A stretch of DNA of 64,000 bases from an uncultured Alphaproteobacteria bacterium (GCA_947627155.1 CANQUX010000002.1:95667-159666), one strand, 5' to 3'. Positions 17,318 to 27,453 are shown, counted from the first letter of the stretch. Translations and numbers: made by a program. The notes: generated by a model from the letters alone, not told the origin.

Positions 17318-18736
17318 ATGTTTACAGGACTATCGGAACGACTGAACACCGTTTTTGACAAATTAACCCGTCGGGGCGTGTTAACGGAAAGTATGGTTGA
17401 TGAAACCATGCGGGAAATTAAAATTGCCCTCTTGGAAGCCGATGTTGCCCTGCCCGTCGTGAAATCTTTTATTGCCGACGTGCGCGAAAAAGCCGTCGGT
17501 GCCGATGTGATTAAAACCGTTTCACCGGCGCAAACGGTGGTGAAAATCGTGCACGATTCTCTTGTTCAATTACTGGGCAACACCGAACCTTTAAAATTAC
17601 TGCCGCATCAACAAAACGTGATTTTAATGTTGGGACTTCAAGGTTCCGGCAAAACAACTTCTTCGGCAAAGCTTGCAAAACGCCTTCAAAAAGAAGGAAA
17701 AAAAGTTTTGTTGGCTTCATTAGATGTTTATCGTCCGGCCGCTCGTGAACAATTAACGGAACTGGCACGCCAAAACGATTTACCCGTTTTATCGATTGAA
17801 GCAAACGAAAAGCCGCTGCAAATTACAAAGCGTGCGTTACAAACGGCGCGTGATAATTTGGCCGATGTGCTTATTTTGGATACTGCCGGTCGGTTGCACA
17901 TTGATGAAGAAATGATGCGGGAACTGATGGCCGTTCGCGACTTGGCAAAACCGATTGAAAGTTTGCTGGTGGTTGATGCGCTCATCGGACAAGATGCCTT
18001 AAATGTTGCCGAACAATTTCATCAAAAAATCGGCATTACGGGTACAATCTTAACGCGTATTGACGGCGACTCCCGCGGCGGTGCCGCTTTATCCATGCGT
18101 GCCGTTACAAAAACGCCCGTTCGCTTTTTGGGCGTGGGCGAAAAAGCCGATGCGTTGGAAGTTTTTGATGCCAAACGCATTGCCGATCGTATTTTGGGAA
18201 TGGGCGACGTGGTGGGACTGGTTGAAACGGCTATGGAAAAAATCAATCAGGAAGAAGCGCAAAAAGCAGCCGAACGCATGATGAGCGGCCATTTTGATTT
18301 AAACGATATGCTTTCGCAAATTCAACAAATTAACAAAATGGGCGATTTAAAAGGCATTATGAAAATGATTCCGGGACTTTCTAAACTGCAAAGCAAACTG
18401 AATGCGGCGGATATTGACAACAAAATCATTAAACATCAGGAAGCCATTATTCTCTCCATGACGCCCAAAGAGCGCAAAAATCCCGATATATTGAAAGCCG
18501 CGCGAAAACAACGCATTGCGGCGGGCGCCGGTGTGCAGGTGAGTGACGTCAATCGCTTGTTAAAACAATTCGACCAAATGGCACAAGTGATGAAATATTT
18601 TAAAAAAGCAGGCCCGCTCGGTATGATGGGTATGATGAAAAAAATGAATGCCTTAACCGGCGGCAATTTGCCGAATACGGGCAACTTTGAGGGTCAACTT
18701 CCCTCCTCTTTTAAATATAATCCGTTTAAAAAATAA
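17318..18736 (+). CDS. ffh: Signal recognition particle protein Ffh
   Basis: This GTPase binds signal peptides together with 4.5S RNA and delivers ribosomes to FtsY. The N domain (1-90) is followed by the P-loop GLQGSGKTT (106-114), LDVYRPAAREQL, DTAGR and TRIDGDSRGGAAL. A Met-rich M domain covers about 300-460. The 472-aa length is normal. A strong GGAGGAG site precedes the ATG. No SRP RNA gene was seen in the window. Confidence 0.97.
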   Translation: MFTGLSERLNTVFDKLTRRGVLTESMVDETMREIKIALLEADVALPVVKSFIADVREKAVGADVIKTVSPAQTVVKIVHDSLVQLLGNTEPLKLLPHQQNVILMLGLQGSGKTTSSAKLAKRLQKEGKKVLLASLDVYRPAAREQLTELARQNDLPVLSIEANEKPLQITKRALQTARDNLADVLILDTAGRLHIDEEMMRELMAVRDLAKPIESLLVVDALIGQDALNVAEQFHQKIGITGTILTRIDGDSRGGAALSMRAVTKTPVRFLGVGEKADALEVFDAKRIADRILGMGDVVGLVETAMEKINQEEAQKAAERMMSGHFDLNDMLSQIQQINKMGDLKGIMKMIPGLSKLQSKLNAADIDNKIIKHQEAIILSMTPKERKNPDILKAARKQRIAAGAGVQVSDVNRLLKQFDQMAQVMKYFKKAGPLGMMGMMKKMNALTGGNLPNTGNFEGQLPSSFKYNPFKK

Positions 18737-18765
18737 ACATTTTTTCCTTTTTTAATGTTTTTTGC

Positions 18766-18794
18766 TTGACGAATCAAAAAGAGTATGGTATAAA
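18766..18794 (+). promoter_or_regulatory. Promoter of the rpsP-rimM-trmD-rplS operon
   Basis: TTGACG (18766-18771) and TATAAA (18789-18794), 17-bp spacer. The start codon is about 140 bp downstream, which leaves a long leader. Confidence 0.7.
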
Positions 18795-18800
18795 AAGCCA

Positions 18801-18935
18801 TCTTTCATAAACTGGAATGGTATTTTCAGTCTCTAAGGAGATACATCAATCCGCGATGGTTCGTGCATTGGTGCGATTATTCCGTATACGGTTTATGAAC
18901 GGTAAACATAAAAACAATGAAAGGAATAAAAATAT
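18801..18935 (+). promoter_or_regulatory. Structured leader upstream of rpsP
   Basis: The 5' leader contains TTCATAAAC (18804-18812), which can pair with GTTTATGAA (18891-18899) to enclose about 80 bases that include CCGTATACGG. Long folded leaders before ribosomal-protein operons often bind the encoded protein. No named family was recognised. Confidence 0.4.
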
Positions 18936-19391
18936 ATGTCAGTACGTATTCGTTTAGCCCGCGGCGGTTCTAAAAAACGTCCGGTTCATAAAATTGTTGT
19001 TGCCGATAAACGCGCCCCGCGTGACGGTCGGTTTATTGAGGCATTGGGATCATATAATCCGTTATTGCCCAAAGATCATGCCGATGCGCTTCGCGTGAAC
19101 GTTGAAGCGGCGAAAAAATGGATGGCGCAAGGTGCCGAATTAACCGAACGGGTGCAAAAACTTTTTGCCTTAATCGGTTTAACGGAAAAACCGGCTATTC
19201 ACGAACAACCGAAAAAATCGGCTCCGAAATCCAAAGCCCAAGAACGGTTGAAAGAAGCTCAAGAAAAGGCCGCTGCCGCTCGTGAAGCGGAAGAAGCTGC
19301 CACGCGGGAAGCCGAAGAAGCCGCCAAAGCTGCTCAGGAACAACCGGCAGAAACACCGGCAGAAGCAACACAGGAACAACCTGCCGAATAA
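18936..19391 (+). CDS. rpsP: 30S ribosomal protein S16 with Ala/Glu-rich tail
   Basis: The first 85 residues are a standard S16 ([33 protein letters not shown]). The remaining 65 residues are a low-complexity Lys/Ala/Glu tail with repeats of EAAxxAEEA and PAET. Similar tails occur in some alphaproteobacterial S16 proteins; their role is not known. First gene of the operon with rimM, 10 bp apart. Confidence 0.96.
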   Translation: MSVRIRLARGGSKKRPVHKIVVADKRAPRDGRFIEALGSYNPLLPKDHADALRVNVEAAKKWMAQGAELTERVQKLFALIGLTEKPAIHEQPKKSAPKSKAQERLKEAQEKAAAAREAEEAATREAEEAAKAAQEQPAETPAEATQEQPAE

Positions 19392-19401
19392 GGAATAAAA
19401 A

Positions 19402-19917
19402 ATGTCCCAACTCGTCTGTATCGGTCAAATCATCAATGTTCACGGCGTGAAAGGCGCGGTTAAAATTAAATCGTATCTTTCAAATCCCATGGATATCGGC
19501 ACATTTGAATCGGTTACGGATCAAAAACAAAAACGATTCTTCAAAATTAAAGCATTGAATCAAAAACAAGGCATTGTTTTGGCACGCATTCAAGGCATTG
19601 AAACGCGTGAAGACGCCGAAACCTTAAAAGGCACTTCTCTTTATATCGAACGCGCTCAATTACCGAAAGAAAAAGCAGATGAATATTACTACTGCGATTT
19701 AATCGGATTAACGGTTTATCATCAGGGAAAAGTGTTCGGCAAGGTGTTATCGGTGGAAAACTTCGGTGCCGGCGATATTATTAACATTCAATTATCGAAC
19801 GGCAAAGTTTTTCCGTTTGATTTTTCAAACGCAACGTTTCCGGTTATTTCCGTTAAAGACGGATATATGGAAATTTGCTTGCCGATCGGGCTGGAAGGAG
19901 TGTTACATGAAAATTAA
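19402..19917 (+). CDS. rimM: Ribosome maturation factor RimM
   Basis: RimM assists assembly of the 30S head domain and binds S19. The N-terminal beta-barrel has GQIINVHGVKGAVKIKSYL. The PRC-barrel part has YYYCDLIGLTVYHQGKVFGKV, and DIINIQLSNGK and VISVKDGYMEI follow near the end. The 171-aa length is normal. It overlaps trmD by 11 bp in the conserved rpsP-rimM-trmD-rplS order. Confidence 0.95.
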   Translation: MSQLVCIGQIINVHGVKGAVKIKSYLSNPMDIGTFESVTDQKQKRFFKIKALNQKQGIVLARIQGIETREDAETLKGTSLYIERAQLPKEKADEYYYCDLIGLTVYHQGKVFGKVLSVENFGAGDIINIQLSNGKVFPFDFSNATFPVISVKDGYMEICLPIGLEGVLHEN

Positions 19918-20611
19918 CGTGTTAACGCTTTATCCGGAAATGTTCCCCGGCTTTTTGGGGTATTCGCTGGCGGGAAAAGCTTTAAGCGAAGGAAAATTCA
20001 GCTTTAATGTGGTGAACATTCGTGATTTTGCCACCGATAAATATAAATCGGTTGATGATACGCCTTTCGGCGGCGGCGCCGGTATGATTATGAAACCGGA
20101 CGTTATCGACGCGGCGCTAAAATCCGTTTACAAAAGCGGTCCGATTTATTATCTCTCGCCGCGGGGCGACGTTTTTCGTCAACAAACGGCGCATGAATGG
20201 GCAAAATTAAACGAAATAACGTTTTTGTGCGGACGATTTGAAGGAATTGACCAGAGAATTCTTGAAAAATGGCAAATTAAAGAAATCAGTGTCGGCGATT
20301 TTGTCCTGTCGGGCGGTGAACCGGCGCTGTTAACAATGTTAGATGCGGTTGTCCGCCTCTTACCGAGTGTTATGGGAAATGAAACCTCTCAATATGATGA
20401 AAGTTTTGAAAACGGTTTATTGGAATATCCGCAATATACAAAACCGCAAAATTGGGAAGGCTATCAGGTTCCGGAAGTTTTGGTATCGGGGCATCATGCC
20501 AAAATTAAAGAATGGCGTTTGGAACAATCGCTTGCATTAACCAAAGCAAGAAGACCGGACTTGTGGGAAAAATATCCGGATCGGAATAAATATGAAAGGA
20601 AAGTATCATGA
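19907..20611 (+). CDS. trmD: tRNA (guanine-N1-)-methyltransferase
   Basis: It methylates G37 of tRNAs reading CNN codons, preventing frameshifts. The start at 19907 gives [17 protein letters not shown], the expected N-terminus; a longer frame begins inside rimM without support. [29 protein letters not shown] and the knotted SAM-binding [15 protein letters not shown] are present. The 234-aa length is normal. Its stop overlaps the rplS ATG by four bases. Confidence 0.96.
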   Translation: MKINVLTLYPEMFPGFLGYSLAGKALSEGKFSFNVVNIRDFATDKYKSVDDTPFGGGAGMIMKPDVIDAALKSVYKSGPIYYLSPRGDVFRQQTAHEWAKLNEITFLCGRFEGIDQRILEKWQIKEISVGDFVLSGGEPALLTMLDAVVRLLPSVMGNETSQYDESFENGLLEYPQYTKPQNWEGYQVPEVLVSGHHAKIKEWRLEQSLALTKARRPDLWEKYPDRNKYERKVS

Positions 20612-20985
20612 ACTTAATTAAAGAATTGGAAAATGAACAAATCGCCAAATCAGGCAAAAAAATTCCTGATTTTAAAGCCGGCGATACCGTTAAAATTATG
20701 TATAAAATTGTTGAAGATAAAGGTCGTGAACGCTTACAGGCTTATGAAGGCGTTTGCATTGCCCGTCATAACGACGGCTTAAATTCTTCCTGTGTTATTC
20801 GCAAAATTTCATTCGGCGAAGGCGTGGAAAGAATTTTCCCCTTATATTCACCGAACGTTGCAAGTATTGAAGTTGTCCGTCGCGGTAAAGTAAAACGCTC
20901 TAAAATTTACTATCTGCGCAAATTATTCGGTAAAGCGGCGCGTATCAGTGAAGAAAAAGATAAAGCCGAAACAACGGAAGAATAA
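20608..20985 (+). CDS. rplS: 50S ribosomal protein L19
   Basis: L19 lies at the subunit interface. [33 protein letters not shown] and [20 protein letters not shown] are family hallmarks, and [15 protein letters not shown] closes the fold. 125 aa. Last gene of the operon, before a clear terminator. Confidence 0.97.
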   Translation: MNLIKELENEQIAKSGKKIPDFKAGDTVKIMYKIVEDKGRERLQAYEGVCIARHNDGLNSSCVIRKISFGEGVERIFPLYSPNVASIEVVRRGKVKRSKIYYLRKLFGKAARISEEKDKAETTEE

Positions 20986-21001
20986 GGGTGACTTATTTAT
21001 C

Positions 21002-21041
21002 AAAAAAAATGCCCCGCTTTTTCAAACGGGGTATTTTTTTA
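21002..21041 (+). terminator. Terminator after rplS
   Basis: ATGCCCCG, loop, CGGGGTAT and a run of seven T form a rho-independent terminator. The preceding A-run makes it usable from the lepA side as well, although lepA ends 19 bp away. Confidence 0.8.
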
Positions 21042-21058
21042 AAAGGCGCTTGATTTTT

Positions 21059-22861
21059 TTATTCGTCGCCAATTTTTAAAGCTTGAATAAAGGCGCTTTG
21101 CGGAATTTCCACATTACCGAATTGCCGCATTTTTTTCTTGCCTTCTTTTTGCTTTTCCAACAGTTTGCGTTTCCGGGTGATATCACCGCCGTAACATTTT
21201 GCCGTCACATCTTTTCGAAAAGCGGCAATATCTTCGCGGGCAATGATTTTGCCGCCGATACTGGCTTGAATGGGAATTTTGAATTGATGACGGGGAATAA
21301 GCGTTTTTAAGCGTTCGCAAATTTGCCGCCCGCGTCTTTCCGACTGGGAACGATGCGCCAAAAATGCCAACGCATCAACCTGCTCGCCGTTCACCAAAAT
21401 ATTCACGCGCACCAAATCACTTTTTTCATAATCGGACACTTCATAATCGAAACTGGCATAGCCGCGAGAGATGGATTTCAGTCGATCATAAAAATCAAAC
21501 ACAATTTCATTCAGCGGTAAATGATAAACCGCCATGGCGCGATTGCCGACATACGTTAAATCTTTTTGCACGCCGCGCCGTTCGGAACAGAGTTGTAAAA
21601 TACTGCCCAAATAGTCATCGGGCGTTAAAACGGTTGCCTTGACCCAGGGTTCTTCAATAAATGCAATACTGCTCGGATCGGGCATATCGGCGGGATTATG
21701 CGTGATTATTTCCGTGCCGTTCGTTAAATGCACTTTATAGGCAACCGACGGCGCGGTGGTGATTAAATCCAGGTTAAATTCCCGACTTAACCGCTCTTGA
21801 ATAATCTCCATGTGCAAAAGCCCTAAAAAGCCACATCGAAAGCCCTGCCCCAAGGCGGTGGATTTATCGGGTGTAAACTGAAAAGCGGCATCATTCAGCT
21901 GCAATTTTCCCAACGATTCTTTTAAGTTTTCATAATCGCTCATATCCACGGGGAACAGGGAGCAAAACACAACGGATAAACTGGGCTTAAAGCCGGGAAG
22001 CGCGGTTTGCGTCGGATTTTTATCATCGGTAATGGTATCACCGACCCGCGTTTCACCGATGGATTTAATACCGCAAATAATAAATCCGAGTTCGCCCGCG
22101 GCCAGAGAATCGCAATCGGTCATTTTAGGCGTAAAAACACCCAACCGCTCAACTTTATAAACGGCTTTTGTTGCCATCATTCGAATGGACAAGCCTTTTT
22201 TCAAAACGCCGTCAATCACGCGCACCAACACAATAATGCCCAAATACGCATCATACCACGAATCCACCAACATGGCTTTTAAAGGCGCCGCTTCATTGCC
22301 TTTCGGTGCCGGCAGCCGATGAACGATTGTTTCCAACACTTCGTCAATACCGATTCCCGTTTTTGCCGAAATCAGCGGTGCATCATGCGCATCAATGCCG
22401 ATCACATCTTCAATTTGCGTTTTAACCCGATCGGGATCGGCCGCCGGCAAGTCAATTTTGTTAATCACCGGCACAATTTCATGATTGGCATCTAACGCTT
22501 TATAAACATTGGCCAGCGTTTGCGCTTCAACTCCTTGCGTTGCATCAACCACCAAGAGCGACCCTTCGCAAGCCGCCAAAGACCGGCTGACTTCATAACC
22601 GAAATCCACATGCCCCGGCGTATCAATTAAATTTAAAATATAAGTTTCGCCGTTTTGCGCCCGATAATTCAACCGCACGGTTTGCGCCTTAATGGTAATG
22701 CCACGTTCGCGTTCAATATCCATATTATCCAAAAGCTGCTCTTTCATTTCCCGATCGGAAACGGCACCGCATTTTTGAATAAGCCGATCCGCCAACGTGG
22801 ATTTGCCGTGATCAATATGCGCCACAATGGAAAAATTGCGAATATGCGATAAATCTGACAT
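21059..22861 (-). CDS. lepA: Elongation factor 4 (LepA)
   Basis: LepA is a ribosome-associated GTPase that helps initiation and back-translocation. [14 protein letters not shown] (14-27) is the P-loop and [12 protein letters not shown] is the G3 region; NKIDLP follows. The C-terminal LepA-specific part contains [19 protein letters not shown]. The 600-aa length is exactly typical. It is alone on the minus strand with its own promoter. Confidence 0.98.
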   Translation of the reverse strand: MSDLSHIRNFSIVAHIDHGKSTLADRLIQKCGAVSDREMKEQLLDNMDIERERGITIKAQTVRLNYRAQNGETYILNLIDTPGHVDFGYEVSRSLAACEGSLLVVDATQGVEAQTLANVYKALDANHEIVPVINKIDLPAADPDRVKTQIEDVIGIDAHDAPLISAKTGIGIDEVLETIVHRLPAPKGNEAAPLKAMLVDSWYDAYLGIIVLVRVIDGVLKKGLSIRMMATKAVYKVERLGVFTPKMTDCDSLAAGELGFIICGIKSIGETRVGDTITDDKNPTQTALPGFKPSLSVVFCSLFPVDMSDYENLKESLGKLQLNDAAFQFTPDKSTALGQGFRCGFLGLLHMEIIQERLSREFNLDLITTAPSVAYKVHLTNGTEIITHNPADMPDPSSIAFIEEPWVKATVLTPDDYLGSILQLCSERRGVQKDLTYVGNRAMAVYHLPLNEIVFDFYDRLKSISRGYASFDYEVSDYEKSDLVRVNILVNGEQVDALAFLAHRSQSERRGRQICERLKTLIPRHQFKIPIQASIGGKIIAREDIAAFRKDVTAKCYGGDITRKRKLLEKQKEGKKKMRQFGNVEIPQSAFIQALKIGDE

Positions 22862-22892
22862 TTATAATTCCTTTTTTAAAACCGATGAAGGC

Positions 22893-22921
22893 ACTATACC
22901 CGAAACACGGTTAAAAATCAA
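22893..22921 (-). promoter_or_regulatory. Promoter of lepA
   Basis: TTGATT (22916-22921) and TATAGT (22893-22898) read on the minus strand with a 17-bp spacer, 31 bp before the lepA start. Confidence 0.6.
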
Positions 22922-22945
22922 GTTTTTTCGGGATTTTCTTTTCAA

Positions 22946-23545
22946 TTAAAACACCAAATGCAATAAAATACCGAAAAGAGCGCCCGAAATCATAATTTGA
23001 ATCATGGAAAGGCGCAATTTCAAGGCACTGAAAAAAGCAAGCAATGCAATAACCGTTTCAACGGGGTTAACGGCAAAACCTTGCAAAGAAGCCCCCGCGG
23101 TAATAAAGTCAACCAAGCGCCTCCACGGAACGGGTTGTGTAAAAACCGACATACCGGCAAACAACACAATCGCATAACAAATCATGGCAACGCCCGCATA
23201 GCGCACCCCTTTTAATATGCCTTGCATAAAAAGCGTTTTTTCCAATCGATCCAAAACGGTAATGGCGCAAAACGACAGGAAAACAGTGGGCAACACAAGC
23301 CCCAATGAGGCTGCCAAAGCCCCTATGATACCCCGCTGCGTAAAACCGATCCATGTGGCCGTGTTTAAACTGACGGCACCCGGCGTGATTTGCGATAAAA
23401 CAAGTAAATTGCCGAATGCGTCTAATGAAAAAACAGGATTTTCTTCCACGAAAGTTGTCATCAACAGCGGAATAATCATATAACCGCCACCGAACAAAAC
23501 CACGCTGAATTTGGCAAACTGACAAAACAAAAAAAGACTACTCAT
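22946..23545 (-). CDS. chrA: Chromate transporter, second half-protein
   Basis: Half-length CHR protein of 199 aa. FAKFSVVLFGGGYMIIPLL is the conserved first motif, and SQITPGAVSLNTATWIGF is the second. About five hydrophobic helices follow. Short CHR proteins work as pairs of opposite topology that expel chromate or other oxyanions; the substrate here is unproven. It overlaps the other half by 8 bp. Confidence 0.88.
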   Translation of the reverse strand: MSSLFLFCQFAKFSVVLFGGGYMIIPLLMTTFVEENPVFSLDAFGNLLVLSQITPGAVSLNTATWIGFTQRGIIGALAASLGLVLPTVFLSFCAITVLDRLEKTLFMQGILKGVRYAGVAMICYAIVLFAGMSVFTQPVPWRRLVDFITAGASLQGFAVNPVETVIALLAFFSALKLRLSMIQIMISGALFGILLHLVF

Positions 23546-24155
23546 GTTTTTTCTCCTTGAAGAAGAGCTTTTTTTGCTTCTTTAAAATTAAAAAGAATCC
23601 GACGGGCATGGAAAGCACAATCACATAAAGCGGATATACGTTTGCCAACAGTAAAATCAGCAAAATTAAAATAATGAGCCCGTCCCAAACGGAATGAATA
23701 ATCTCTTTTCCCAAGCGCCACGCCGTTATGGCAAAAACACCCGTTACTGCCGCCCGAATACCCGAAAAACCGCTTGTAATGTAAGGATTATTCGGACTTA
23801 AATCCGGAAAAAAATAAGCAATCGAACAAATAATCAGCAAAGAGGGAATCATCACGCCGATTAAGGCCGCCACCGAGCCGATAAATCCCGCTATGCGTGA
23901 GCCGACATATAAAGACGCGTTCACGGCAATTAACCCCGGCACGGTTTGCGTTAATATCACCATATCCAATATTTCTTTTTTATTGAGCCATTTATGTTTG
24001 CGCAAAAAAACTTCTTCAATCACGGGTAACATGGCCAATCCGCCACCTACCACGAATAAGGCAATTTTAAAAAAGGTATAGAATAAAACCCAACACCGAA
24101 CAATCAGCTCTTTTTTTGTTATTTTTTCAGGTGTTGTTTGAAGCAATTTTCTCAT
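23538..24155 (-). CDS. chrA: Chromate transporter, first half-protein
   Basis: 205 aa. FFKIALFVVGGGLAMLPVI and LTQTVPGLIAVNASLYVG are the two CHR motifs, in the sequence variant of the partner protein. The N-terminal 25 residues are basic, so the two halves likely insert with opposite topology. The start overlaps the stop of the YwqK-like gene (ATGA), coupling the transporter to it. No chromate regulator is adjacent. Confidence 0.88.
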   Translation of the reverse strand: MRKLLQTTPEKITKKELIVRCWVLFYTFFKIALFVVGGGLAMLPVIEEVFLRKHKWLNKKEILDMVILTQTVPGLIAVNASLYVGSRIAGFIGSVAALIGVMIPSLLIICSIAYFFPDLSPNNPYITSGFSGIRAAVTGVFAITAWRLGKEIIHSVWDGLIILILLILLLANVYPLYVIVLSMPVGFFLILKKQKKLFFKEKKHE

Positions 24156-26398
24156 TTTTGAGACGATGCCGTTTCTTGCGCCGTTTTTTCACTTGCAGGT
24201 GCGGCTTTTTCTTCTTTCGCTTCTTTCGCTTCTTTCGCCTCTTCCGCCTTCACCGGCTCTTGAACCGCTTCGGCTTTCGGGGCTTCTTGTGCGGCTTTTT
24301 CATTTGCGGGCGCAGCTTTTTCTTCTTTCGCCTCTTCCGCCTTCACCGGCTCTTGAACCGCTTCGGCTTTCAAGGTTTCTTGTGCGGCTTTTTCATTTGC
24401 GGGCGCGACCTTTTCTTCTTTCGTCTCTTCCGCTTTCACCGGCTCTTGAACCGTTTCAGCTTTCGGGGCTTCTTCTTTTTTGGTTGTTTTTAACAGCTCA
24501 TCCGTTTTGAATTCCATTTCCAAAACAAGTTGTCCGTTTTCATCAAAAATTTGAGCAATTCCGTCTTTTTTACCCTCTTTAAAGTGCGCAATACTTCGTA
24601 AAACACCGTTTTCAAAATAGGTTCGACTCTCACCGTTCAACAAATTATTGAGATATTCATCTTCGCTTTGTAACTTGCCATTCGCATGATAAATACGTTG
24701 TTTTCCCTGCATTTGTCCGTTTACATACGCCGCATCGATATGAATTTTACCGTCGGGATAATATTGTTTAAACTCCCCGTCCGGCACATTATTCTTTAAA
24801 ATGGTTCTGGAATTCAGCTGTCCGTTTTCATAATAGGTGGCAAATTCGCCGTTTTGCTCCCCGTTTTGATAAAGCGCCGTTGTTTGCACCTGCCCGTTTT
24901 GATAATAAGCAATAAAGGGGCCGCTTTGCACACCGTTTTCAAATGTTTTTTCAACCGCCAGCTGACCGTTTTCATAATATTCCTGTGATTTTCCCACCGG
25001 TTGTCCGGCACGCATAACCACATGCGATTGCAAATTACCGTCGGAAAAATAAGTATTCATTTCGCCGTCGGGCAAATCGTTTTTATAATGCAAATCCATT
25101 TTAATTTGCCCGTTTTGATAATAAGATTTCGCGGTACCTTCCTGTTTACCGGCTTTGAAATAAACCTCGTTTTCCAAACGACCGTCGGGATAATAAGATT
25201 TACTCACACCGTCAATTAAATCGGCTTTATAGGTTTCTTCCTGCTGCAAGGCACCGAAATCATAATACGACTTGGAAACACCTTCTTTAAAGCCGTCTTT
25301 ATAATGTTCTTCTGATTGTAATTGTCCGTTTTCATAATAAGTTTTAACAAGGCCTTCCGGCCCTTGCGGTTTAAATAACCCCTCGCCTTTGAGCTTGCCG
25401 TTCGGATAATATTCTTTCACCTCACCGTTTAATTCGCCGTTTGTAAAATAACGAATAAGCAACAGCTGCCCGTTTTCGGCAAAAGCTTTATCCGTTCCGT
25501 CTTTCAAACCGTTTTTGTAATTCGTTTCAAAGTGCACTTGTCCCGAAGGATAATAAATGCGCGAAACCCCCTCGGGTTTTCCCAATTTAAAAGTTGTTTC
25601 GTTTAACAATTTACCGGTATCATAATAGGAAACGGCTTTATCAATCAAAAGCCCCTGATAATACATTTCAATGGTTTGAATTTGCCCGTTTTCATAATAG
25701 GTACGACTCTCACCGTGCGGCAATCCGTTAAAGAAATGCGTTCTTGCCAACAGTTTGCCTTCTTTTGTTTTTTCCTGCACAATACCCGTGAGCGGCATTT
25801 TACCGTTTTTCACATAAAAAATACCGTTATTAAAGAAAATTTCATCTTTGGTAAAAGTGGGCAGTTTCATTTTTTTATCCGCAGAGGCCACGGGTTGCAT
25901 ACCGCCGTCGGCTTGCGGACTGATATTCACAACCGGCTTAAAACCCGTCGGCTCATTTTGAGCAATATCCTGCACGGGTGCCGTCTGTGCCGATTTCGGT
26001 GCACCTGTCGGCGCCGGTTTGACCAATGGTGCCGTTTGCAAAACAGGAGCTAACCGAACTGCCGGCGATGGTGACACAACCGCAGCAGCTTGCCCTGCTT
26101 TTAAAGGCGCATCGGGTGTTTTCATGGCCGATATAGGAATAACGGTACCATTTGCAGTGGGCATAACCATTTGAGTCGGTGCCTGAATTTGATGAACGGG
26201 AATGGCATTCCCCGCAGCGGGAACCTGCCCGATAACAGAAGCTGATAAAGATCCGGATGAAAGCGGACGAACGGCCCGAGTCGGCTGAATATTTGCTGCT
26301 TCCCGTAACGCCGCCGCATTACTGACAACCTGTGCTTCAACGGAGGCCGTACTTAAAAGCAACCCGCTCATCAAAGCTATATTGAAAACTTTATTCAT
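24152..26398 (-). CDS. Large exported YwqK/MORN-like repeat protein (748 aa)
   Basis: A signal peptide (about 1-22, ending SVEAQ) leads a Pro/Ala/Val-rich region to about residue 170. Then about 19 repeats of roughly 23 residues follow, with the pattern YYENGQLQ..E.Y.NG...G, as in the toxin-antitoxin YwqK antitoxin/MORN-variant family. The last 100 residues are three near-identical Lys/Glu/Ala units containing AEAVQEPVKAEE. Repeats of this type form an extended beta sheet. The protein is probably periplasmic or surface-located and structural, but its function is not known. AAAAGGAG precedes the ATG. Confidence 0.85.
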   Translation of the reverse strand: MNKVFNIALMSGLLLSTASVEAQVVSNAAALREAANIQPTRAVRPLSSGSLSASVIGQVPAAGNAIPVHQIQAPTQMVMPTANGTVIPISAMKTPDAPLKAGQAAAVVSPSPAVRLAPVLQTAPLVKPAPTGAPKSAQTAPVQDIAQNEPTGFKPVVNISPQADGGMQPVASADKKMKLPTFTKDEIFFNNGIFYVKNGKMPLTGIVQEKTKEGKLLARTHFFNGLPHGESRTYYENGQIQTIEMYYQGLLIDKAVSYYDTGKLLNETTFKLGKPEGVSRIYYPSGQVHFETNYKNGLKDGTDKAFAENGQLLLIRYFTNGELNGEVKEYYPNGKLKGEGLFKPQGPEGLVKTYYENGQLQSEEHYKDGFKEGVSKSYYDFGALQQEETYKADLIDGVSKSYYPDGRLENEVYFKAGKQEGTAKSYYQNGQIKMDLHYKNDLPDGEMNTYFSDGNLQSHVVMRAGQPVGKSQEYYENGQLAVEKTFENGVQSGPFIAYYQNGQVQTTALYQNGEQNGEFATYYENGQLNSRTILKNNVPDGEFKQYYPDGKIHIDAAYVNGQMQGKQRIYHANGKLQSEDEYLNNLLNGESRTYFENGVLRSIAHFKEGKKDGIAQIFDENGQLVLEMEFKTDELLKTTKKEEAPKAETVQEPVKAEETKEEKVAPANEKAAQETLKAEAVQEPVKAEEAKEEKAAPANEKAAQEAPKAEAVQEPVKAEEAKEAKEAKEEKAAPASEKTAQETASSQK

Positions 26399-26425
26399 AA
26401 AAACTCCTTTTATAAAATTGTTATT

Positions 26426-26454
26426 AAAATAGCAGATTACACAATTAAAATCAA
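26426..26454 (-). promoter_or_regulatory. Probable promoter of the YwqK-like gene
   Basis: TTGATT (26449-26454) and TATTTT (26426-26431) on the minus strand, 17-bp spacer. Moderate match to consensus; divergent from the methyltransferase promoter. Confidence 0.4.
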
Positions 26455-26501
26455 TCTTTTTTATGCCATTTTAAAATATTTTGTCATTTGATGAATCTTT
26501 C

Positions 26502-26530
26502 TTGACAGAAAACAAGGCTTTTGATATCTT
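26502..26530 (+). promoter_or_regulatory. Promoter of the membrane methyltransferase gene
   Basis: TTGACA (26502-26507) and TATCTT (26525-26530) with a 17-bp spacer, 21 bp before the ATG, and AGAAGGAA as ribosome site. Confidence 0.6.
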
Positions 26531-26551
26531 GAAACAAGAAGGAATTTTTTA

Positions 26552-27112
26552 ATGAAATATTTTGTTTTTTTGATTCTTTTAATCGGCTACGGAGCTCTTT
26601 TCTACGTTTTTTATTCCCTTTATTCGCTGTTGAAAGGGCGATTTGGCGTTTTTGCGCCTTATGTGCCGAGTGTGGGAAAATCTAAAAAGAATATGCTTGA
26701 TTTAGCACGCGCGGAACTCCTTCAAGCCGAAAAACAAATGACGGTTATTGATTTGGGTAGCGGCAGCGGATCATTGTTGCTTCCTTTGGCAAAAGAATTT
26801 CCCAATCATCGTTTCATCGGCATAGAATATGATTGGATTTTAATTCTGGTTTCTTTGTTTCGATCGCGGAAATTAAAAAACATAGAATGGCATAAGCAAA
26901 ACTTTATGAATTATTCCTGTGAAAAGGCCGATATTGTTTTTTGTTACCTGTTAAAAACAATGCAGGAACGCGTGGGGCTGAAACTTTCCCGTGAAATCAG
27001 CGATTCCTGCGTTGTTATTACGGAGCTTTATCCCGTTAATCATTTACGCCTTGTCAAAACCATAAAGCCGGCACTGAATTTGGGTATTCCGGTTTATAAA
27101 ATGCGCAAGTAA
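26552..27112 (+). CDS. Membrane-anchored class I SAM methyltransferase
   Basis: One membrane helix (about 3-27) precedes a short Rossmann methyltransferase domain. VIDLGSGSGSLLLPLA (65-80) is motif I with Asp67, and FIGIEYDWILI supplies the acidic ribose contact. 186 aa in total. The substrate is unknown; similar small proteins occur in many proteobacteria. It converges with the regulator gene and ends 4 bp from it. Confidence 0.8.
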   Translation: MKYFVFLILLIGYGALFYVFYSLYSLLKGRFGVFAPYVPSVGKSKKNMLDLARAELLQAEKQMTVIDLGSGSGSLLLPLAKEFPNHRFIGIEYDWILILVSLFRSRKLKNIEWHKQNFMNYSCEKADIVFCYLLKTMQERVGLKLSREISDSCVVITELYPVNHLRLVKTIKPALNLGIPVYKMRK

Positions 27113-27116
27113 ACCG

Positions 27117-27404
27117 TTAATTTTCAAAGCGTGAAAATAATTCGTAAACTTCTTTTAAAGCCTTTTCACGTTCTTTTTCATTACCAAACGAACGACAGAC
27201 CGATTCTTTTAAATACATATTCAACAAATTGCTTTCAATGGCTTTAACGGCACCGCGCACGGAACGCAGTTGCGTTAAAATATCCGTACAGGCACGTCCT
27301 GTTTCCAGCATTCTTTTGACACCTTCGATTTGTCCGATAATCCGATTTAATTTCGGTAATTGCGACAGCGGATTTGTCTCTTTTTGTTTCAATAGTATTT
27401 TCAT
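27117..27404 (-). CDS. CsoR/RcnR/FrmR-family transcriptional regulator
   Basis: The 95-aa all-helical fold is clear: NRIIGQIEGVKRMLE, ACTDILTQLRSVRGAVKAIE. Cys39 occupies the conserved ligand position. The usual His 25 residues later is Tyr64 and the third-ligand position is Ser68; another Cys lies at 70. The metal or electrophile sensed is therefore unclear. Members repress until an inducer binds. It has its own promoter and a palindrome in its leader, and no efflux gene is coupled to it. Confidence 0.88.
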   Translation of the reverse strand: MKILLKQKETNPLSQLPKLNRIIGQIEGVKRMLETGRACTDILTQLRSVRGAVKAIESNLLNMYLKESVCRSFGNEKEREKALKEVYELFSRFEN

Positions 27405-27427
27405 TGTATTATTTCCTTTTGTTACCC

Positions 27428-27446
27428 TTCAATCCCATTGATTGAA
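27428..27446. promoter_or_regulatory. Candidate operator of the CsoR-family gene
   Basis: TTCAATC, 5 bases, GATTGAA: a perfect 7+7 inverted repeat between the -10 box and the start codon, in the place expected for autoregulation. It does not resemble the G-tract operators of well-studied members. Confidence 0.45.
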
Positions 27447-27453
27447 CACACTT

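Noticed and set aside
24116..24493. Plus-strand frame rich in Phe/Arg opposite the YwqK-like tail
   Set aside because: Shadow of the Lys/Glu/Ala repeats on the minus strand.
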